The notes beneath the pieces are model-generated. The model was not told the origin of the DNA. It ran no database searches and saw nothing but the letters and a program-made list of their open reading frames with translations. The translations under genes and the position numbers were made by a program. From positions 1 to 34,997 of the forward strand of contig JANWKE010000014.1 in assembly GCA_025451535.1 (NCBI GenBank): 34,997 nucleotides of DNA. The letters run 5' to 3'. Source of the stretch: Verrucomicrobiia bacterium (GTDB lineage: Bacteria > Verrucomicrobiota > Verrucomicrobiia > Limisphaerales > UBA11358). Numbering within the stretch: position 1 is the stretch's first letter; each line of letters opens with the position of its first letter. Below are positions 30,684-34,997 of the stretch, one piece after another.

Positions 30684-32612
30684 ATGAAACTCGTTGAAGT
30701 CCAGGTTCAGAACTTTAAAAGCATTTTGGACTCAACGCCGGTTCAAATTGACCCTTCAATTACTTGCATCGTTGGTAAGAACGAATCTGGCAAGACTGCC
30801 TTCCTAAATGCGTTGTATAGAGCCGATCCAGCTCGTCAACGTAAGTTCGACGTTCAACAGCATTATCCGGCTTGGCTCGAAAAGCAGCACCGGCGCGAAG
30901 GACGTGACTTGAAGCAAGTCCAGCCAATTCGAGTAACCTTTGAAGTTGAGGCAAAGGATCTTTCAGTGTTTGAAGCGCGATTTGGCACTGGAATTCTGAC
31001 ATCAAAGAGATTTACGTATGCTCGAAATTACGGCGATGGATTCATATGGGTTTCCCACGGTATAGACGAGACAATTGCTATCCGTCATATAGTTAATCAG
31101 GTCAAAATGCCGGCAGATTTTCAAGAAGCTTCCCAAAAAGCCGTGACATTGGCTGACATCGATCAGCTCATAGAGAAGCTGACGAAAGAGGCTGGTGAAC
31201 ACGCAAAAGCTGCTAGCGCTTCATTAACGGGGGCTAAAGCGACTGTGCTAGGCAAAGAAACGAATGTCCGGGCGGCTGTATTAGCGTTCCTGTGGCAACA
31301 GACTCCACAATTCTTTTATTTTGACGAATACAGTTCGCTTCCTGGTTCAATTAAGATCAGCGAATTGCTCGCAAAAAAAACCGAGGCCCTCACCGAGGAC
31401 GAATCTACGGCACGCGCTCTATTAAAACTTGCAGGAGCAGAATCAGAATATTTGCTAAATGCTGATTATGAAGTCAGAAAGCGCGAGTTAGAAAATGTCG
31501 CCAATTCAATTACGCATGACGTTCTGAAATATTGGACCACCAATTCTGAACTTAGAGTGATGATCGACATTACCCAGAAAACGGTTCAGAGCACCACGCC
31601 GGGATATTCTGGGCAACAGTCGGTTTTGGATGAGCTAAAAATAAGGCTTTGGGATGACAGACACCTTCTATCGTTGCCATTTGATCAGCGATCAACTGGT
31701 TTCCGCTGGTTTTTCTCGTTCCTGGCTGCTTTCTCGGAATTTGAACACAGCGCGAAACCTATAATAATCCTGCTTGATGAGCCCGGACTTGGCCTGCATG
31801 CCCGCGCTCAAAAAGATTTCCTCCGTTTTATTGAGGAAAGACTCTCCCAAAAATGCCAAGTCATTTATTCAACACATTCACCGTTCTTAATTCAGCCAGA
31901 GAAGCTTGAGCGTGCACGTCTTGTCGAGGACAAGGGGCGCGAAATTGGGTCCCGAATTACATCGGATGTTTTAGCAACGGACAAAGATACTATATTCCCT
32001 CTTCAAGGCGCTCTTGGCTATGATTTAGCCCAGCACCTGTTTATTGCGCCTCACAATCTTGTCATCGAAGGAACGTCGGATTACACCTATCTGCTATTAT
32101 TGTCCACGCATCTAACCGCGAACAAACGAACAGGTCTTGATGATAGATGGTCGCTTGTTCCGGTTGGTGGTGCGGATTTGATTCCTTCCTTCGTCGCCTT
32201 GTTGGGAAATCACCTTGAAGTGACCGTGCTTCTCGACTCGCGTAGGGAAGGAAATCAACGACTGGTTAAGCTGGTTGATCAGGGTATCCTCGCGAGGAAT
32301 CGAATCATAGCGGTCGGTGATATCATTGGGAAAAAATGCGCTGACACGGAGGATTTATTTGAGCCATCTGAATATTTAAGGTTGTATAATCAGGCTTTCA
32401 TCGTTTCCCTCACAGAGGCTGACTTGGTTGGCAATGACGCAATCGTGACGCGAATCGCCCGGCACAACAAGCAAGACAGATTCGACCACGGCCGCCCGGC
32501 AGATGTATTACTGAGGCAGCGCGATTCATTTTTACCAACGTTAAGTCCTGGGACCTTGGATCGTTTCGAAACTTTGTTTAGGCGCATCAATGAGACACTG
32601 GGCGCTAAATAA
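30684..32612 (+). CDS. OLD-family ATP-dependent nuclease (ABC-type ATPase plus TOPRIM)
   Basis: This 642-residue protein joins an SMC/ABC-like ATPase to a TOPRIM domain, as in OLD nucleases and GajA, which act in phage defence. The start is typical (MKLVEVQVQNFKSIL). Walker A GKNESGKT is at 31-38, followed by a coiled insert (about residues 140-300). Walker B is ILLDEPGLGLH (about 362-372) and the H-switch is YSTHSPF. The TOPRIM region shows NLVIEGTSDYTYLLLL (Glu462), PVGGADLIPS and TVLLDSRREGNQ (Asp518), where the second acid of the usual DxD is Arg. The ATG at 30684 is preferred over a GTG at 30654. The gene is visibly AT-richer than its neighbours, suggesting transfer. No gajB-like helicase or reverse transcriptase accompanies it. 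Confidence 0.85.
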   Translation: MKLVEVQVQNFKSILDSTPVQIDPSITCIVGKNESGKTAFLNALYRADPARQRKFDVQQHYPAWLEKQHRREGRDLKQVQPIRVTFEVEAKDLSVFEARFGTGILTSKRFTYARNYGDGFIWVSHGIDETIAIRHIVNQVKMPADFQEASQKAVTLADIDQLIEKLTKEAGEHAKAASASLTGAKATVLGKETNVRAAVLAFLWQQTPQFFYFDEYSSLPGSIKISELLAKKTEALTEDESTARALLKLAGAESEYLLNADYEVRKRELENVANSITHDVLKYWTTNSELRVMIDITQKTVQSTTPGYSGQQSVLDELKIRLWDDRHLLSLPFDQRSTGFRWFFSFLAAFSEFEHSAKPIIILLDEPGLGLHARAQKDFLRFIEERLSQKCQVIYSTHSPFLIQPEKLERARLVEDKGREIGSRITSDVLATDKDTIFPLQGALGYDLAQHLFIAPHNLVIEGTSDYTYLLLLSTHLTANKRTGLDDRWSLVPVGGADLIPSFVALLGNHLEVTVLLDSRREGNQRLVKLVDQGILARNRIIAVGDIIGKKCADTEDLFEPSEYLRLYNQAFIVSLTEADLVGNDAIVTRIARHNKQDRFDHGRPADVLLRQRDSFLPTLSPGTLDRFETLFRRINETLGAK

Positions 32613-32624
32613 GACTAAATTAAA

Positions 32625-32662
32625 CTCAAGCCGTCTGCCCGCTTGACGCGGGCGGCTTCGAG
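32625..32662 (+). terminator. Hairpin after the OLD gene
   Basis: GCCCGC (32637-32642) pairs with GCGGGC (32648-32653), extended by AAGCC with GGCTT and CTC with GAG after a 4-base bulge. It starts 13 bases past the stop and is GC-rich but lacks a U-tract. The rest of 32613-32760 shows no gene. Confidence 0.45.
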
Positions 32663-32760
32663 CATAGCTACGAGAAATCGCATTGCCCGAATGAAGCCGA
32701 TGCGCCATTATCCATCCATGCCAGCGGTGGATTTGATATTATTCCGCGAGCGCAGAACAA

Positions 32761-33771
32761 ATGCCCAAAAAAGCCAGACGAATCAGCAAAGCCAAACGCC
32801 AACCAAACAGCGTTGGCGCTTTGCGTGAAGATGCGACTCCGTATCGCGTCAACGGTAATTCTTTGGGGCATGGGCGAACCGCTCCCCCGCCAATTGCGCG
32901 GCTGTCGGAGAAAAAGAAACTTATCCCGTTCGGGTGGTATGGCGGAAAATTCTCGCACCTCGACTGGCTGCTTCCGCTGCTGCCTGCTTGTCATCATTAT
33001 TGCGAGCCATTCGCTGGCTCAGGCGCGGTGCTGCTCAATCGCGACCCGTCGCCGGTAGAAACGTTCAACGATCTTGATGGCGAGGTGGTGAATTTCTTCC
33101 GCGTTCTTCGCGAAGAAAAGGAACAGTTGATTGAGGCCATCGGTCTGACTCCGTTCGCACGCGAGGAATTTGCGCTGGCCTGCGAAGTCAGTCCCGACTT
33201 GTCGGCGCTGGAACGCGCCCGGCGGTTTTATGTCCGCGCCCGGCAAGTGCGCACGGGTCTGGCGCAGACAGCCACGGTTGGCCGCTGGGCGAATTGCAAA
33301 AACACCAGTCGCGCCGGCATGAGCGGCGTTATCAGCCGGTGGCTCGGCGCGGTGGAGGATTTGCCGGCGGTGGCGGAGCGGCTGCTTCGTGTTCAAATCG
33401 AAAATCGTCCGGCCGCAGACATCATCCGACTCTACGATTCACCGGGCACGCTGTTTTACTGCGACCCGCCTTATGTCCATTCCACGCGCGGCGACTCGAA
33501 GGCTTACGAATTTGAAATGACCGACACGCAACACTGGGAACTCGCGGATGTTTTGAATTCGGTTCAAGGCATGGTCGCGTTTTCAAATTATCAGGCACCC
33601 ATTCTCGAAAAATTTTATCCCGCTACAAAATGGCACAAGACGGTTTCGCCCGAACGCACGAACCATTCCACCAAGGATAAGCGCGTGGAAGTGCTCTGGA
33701 CAAATTACGACCCGCACAAAATCAAACACAACGGCAGCCACATACATGGAGAATTGTTCCAAGCTGCTTGA
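32761..33771 (+). CDS. D12-class (Dam-like) adenine-N6 DNA methyltransferase
   Basis: This 336-residue enzyme would methylate adenine in the recognition site of the endonuclease encoded next. The D12 alpha-class order is clear: IPFGWYGGKFSHLDWLLPLLP (residues 55-75), the AdoMet motif CEPFAGSGAVLLNRD (81-95), NDLDGEVVNFFRVLRE, then the catalytic motif FYCDPPYVHS (DPPY at 235-238) and MVAFSNYQAP. The first 50 residues are basic and Pro-rich and not part of the usual fold, so a later start is possible, but no other Met occurs before the domain. The composition is GC-rich again, unlike the OLD gene, so the two probably arrived separately. The gene overlaps the endonuclease gene by 26 bases. Confidence 0.92.
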   Translation: MPKKARRISKAKRQPNSVGALREDATPYRVNGNSLGHGRTAPPPIARLSEKKKLIPFGWYGGKFSHLDWLLPLLPACHHYCEPFAGSGAVLLNRDPSPVETFNDLDGEVVNFFRVLREEKEQLIEAIGLTPFAREEFALACEVSPDLSALERARRFYVRARQVRTGLAQTATVGRWANCKNTSRAGMSGVISRWLGAVEDLPAVAERLLRVQIENRPAADIIRLYDSPGTLFYCDPPYVHSTRGDSKAYEFEMTDTQHWELADVLNSVQGMVAFSNYQAPILEKFYPATKWHKTVSPERTNHSTKDKRVEVLWTNYDPHKIKHNGSHIHGELFQAA

Positions 33772-34870
33772 GGATTCACTCAAACGCGCGCAGGCGAATA
33801 TCGGCCATTCGTTTATTCACGACGAAAAAATTGCGGCGCGGGTTCTTTCGGTTGTGAATTGCCCAAGCAATCGCGCCGGGGCACGGCTGCTCATGGCCTG
33901 CATGTTGGCAAAGGTGCATGACCCGAAAATTGATCCGCGCAAGCCCTACACAAAAATCGGCAGCAAGGATTGTTTCTCCGGTCGCAGTTATGATGAGCAA
34001 TTCATTGGCGGTTTCATCACAAAACACAATCTGCCCTGCAATTCGACGACGGCTTTTCTCACGCCGACATTGCGCAACATGGACCAGACGCTGACGACGA
34101 AAGTTGTTTTGGTCGGGCGTCCGATGGTGATGTATGAGAGCGCCTTGAAACTTCTCGACGATGTTCATGCAGGTCGAGCCTCGGCACAGGACGTTCTGAA
34201 CGAATCCATCCGGTTGCTGTTGCTGGACCGTGACGCGCGTAAGGCGCGGCTCAAGACGCTTTTGTCCGGCGTTGGCCGCGTGGCGGATGCCCTGCCGTTA
34301 TCATCCGAGGACACAGTAAATTTGGTCGAGCAGCATTTACGCTGCAAAGGTTCAAGCCGGTTGCTTGTGTTGATAGTCGCCGCCGCCTACGAAGCCGTGA
34401 AAACGCGGCTTGGCGAGCGCGTACTCAATCTCACCGGCCACAATGCCGCCGACGAGCAAACCGGCGCGGTCGGGGACGTTCAAATCACGATCCTAGGCGA
34501 TGATAGAGTCGTGACGAGTTATGAGATGAAGAACAAGGCTGTGTCGAATGGCGACATTGATCGCGCACTCCAGAAGATTGCCGCGCAAGGGAAGCACGTC
34601 CAAAATTACATTTTTATCACCACTGAGCCTGTTTCTGAAGATGTTCGTGATTATGCCCGCTCCAAGTATGACGAGACGGGCGGCGTCGAAATCGCGATTC
34701 TTGATTGCATCGGATTCCTGCGCCATTTCCTGCATCTATTCCATCGGCTGCGGAAGGATTTCCTCGACCAATACCAAACTCTTGTTCTCCATGAGCCGGA
34801 CAGCGCCGTCAGCCAGGGCTTGAAAGAGGCGTTTCTTGCCTTGCGTCAGGCGGCGGAAAGCGCGGATTAA
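33746..34870 (+). CDS. Type II restriction endonuclease, SacI-family-like
   Basis: This 374-residue protein resembles the SacI restriction endonuclease family. The N-terminal half has the characteristic stretches CFSGRSYDEQFIGGFITKHN and LPCNSTTAFLTPTLRNMD, then VLVGRPMVMYESALKLLDDV. The C-terminal half holds a PD-(D/E)xK-type core: Asp244 in GAVGDVQI, then Glu260 and Lys262 in TSYEMKNK. SacI itself cuts GAGCTC, but the target here cannot be inferred. It starts at ATG 33746 inside the methylase gene, an arrangement that couples the two and lets methylase be made first. The family call is from memory of its motifs; a different PD-(D/E)xK endonuclease family is the main alternative. Confidence 0.72.
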   Translation: MENCSKLLEDSLKRAQANIGHSFIHDEKIAARVLSVVNCPSNRAGARLLMACMLAKVHDPKIDPRKPYTKIGSKDCFSGRSYDEQFIGGFITKHNLPCNSTTAFLTPTLRNMDQTLTTKVVLVGRPMVMYESALKLLDDVHAGRASAQDVLNESIRLLLLDRDARKARLKTLLSGVGRVADALPLSSEDTVNLVEQHLRCKGSSRLLVLIVAAAYEAVKTRLGERVLNLTGHNAADEQTGAVGDVQITILGDDRVVTSYEMKNKAVSNGDIDRALQKIAAQGKHVQNYIFITTEPVSEDVRDYARSKYDETGGVEIAILDCIGFLRHFLHLFHRLRKDFLDQYQTLVLHEPDSAVSQGLKEAFLALRQAAESAD

Positions 34871-34997
34871 GTTTTCGCGCCATCCAATTTGGCGATGTGA
34901 CGAAACCCGGCTGCCGGAGTGGAGCGGCAACCAGGGCGGAGTGCAGCGGTGTGCCGTTTGGTCGCGCGGGCGTCTTGGGACAAGCCAGTCTTTCGGC
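34871..34997. other. Non-coding end of the window
   Basis: Nothing gene-like is seen. There is a small dyad (TGCCG/CGGCA near 34911-34928) and two similar GGAGTG(G/C)AGCGG stretches, which may be the edge of another repeat. Confidence 0.4.

Noticed and set aside
30047-32612. Retron or Gabija system
   Set aside because: No reverse transcriptase or UvrD-like helicase gene accompanies the OLD gene within the window.

Overview
The window is one contig of a GC-rich Gram-negative bacterium. Outer-membrane lipoproteins, beta-barrels and periplasmic glucan genes show the double membrane. My best guess is a soil or freshwater Verrucomicrobiota (Pedosphaera/Limisphaerales-like). This rests on the type of secreted S8 protease with its C-terminal 'LTWP ... 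FFRL' module, the malectin lipoprotein, the short repeat families, and the mix of genes. It is an inference, because no rRNA or other phylogenetic marker is present.

Layout. (1) 0-6.6 kb: a malectin-domain lipoprotein, a CE7-like esterase broken by a one-base frameshift, and an opgG - unknown - opgH operon for periplasmic beta-1,2-glucan. (2) 6.6-12.4 kb: an export system resembling E. coli ybhGFSR/cecR. Adaptor, small membrane protein, ABC ATPase and ABC-2 permease lie on the minus strand; a TetR/CecR-type repressor and a TolC-like channel diverge from them, and a palindromic operator lies between. (3) 12.5-14.1 kb: purH. (4) 14.1-18.7 kb: a minus-strand polysaccharide export operon in the order beta-barrel, Wzc-like tyrosine autokinase, Wza-like lipoprotein, tail-anchored FHA protein. 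(5) 18.9-23.7 kb: polX, a 7-TM hybrid histidine kinase and thiD. (6) 23.7-27.2 kb: two secreted hydrolases, a GH39-like glycosidase and a subtilase with Glu in the usual Asp position. (7) 27.3-29.5 kb: queE and a class-III aminotransferase. Both carry short repeat insertions inside their reading frames, and a heptamer array runs into the aminotransferase start codon.

(8) 29.5-34.9 kb is accessory DNA: a small protein of unknown function, about 640 bases of structured non-coding DNA, an AT-richer OLD-family ATPase/TOPRIM gene, and a Type II restriction-modification pair (D12-class adenine methylase and a SacI-family-like endonuclease). It looks like a small defence island. The most unusual signals are the period-7 repeats and in-frame palindrome at 27.5-29.3 kb, and the long inverted repeat plus mutually exclusive hairpins just upstream of the OLD gene.

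No tRNA, rRNA, CRISPR array, transposase, integrase or reverse transcriptase was recognised.
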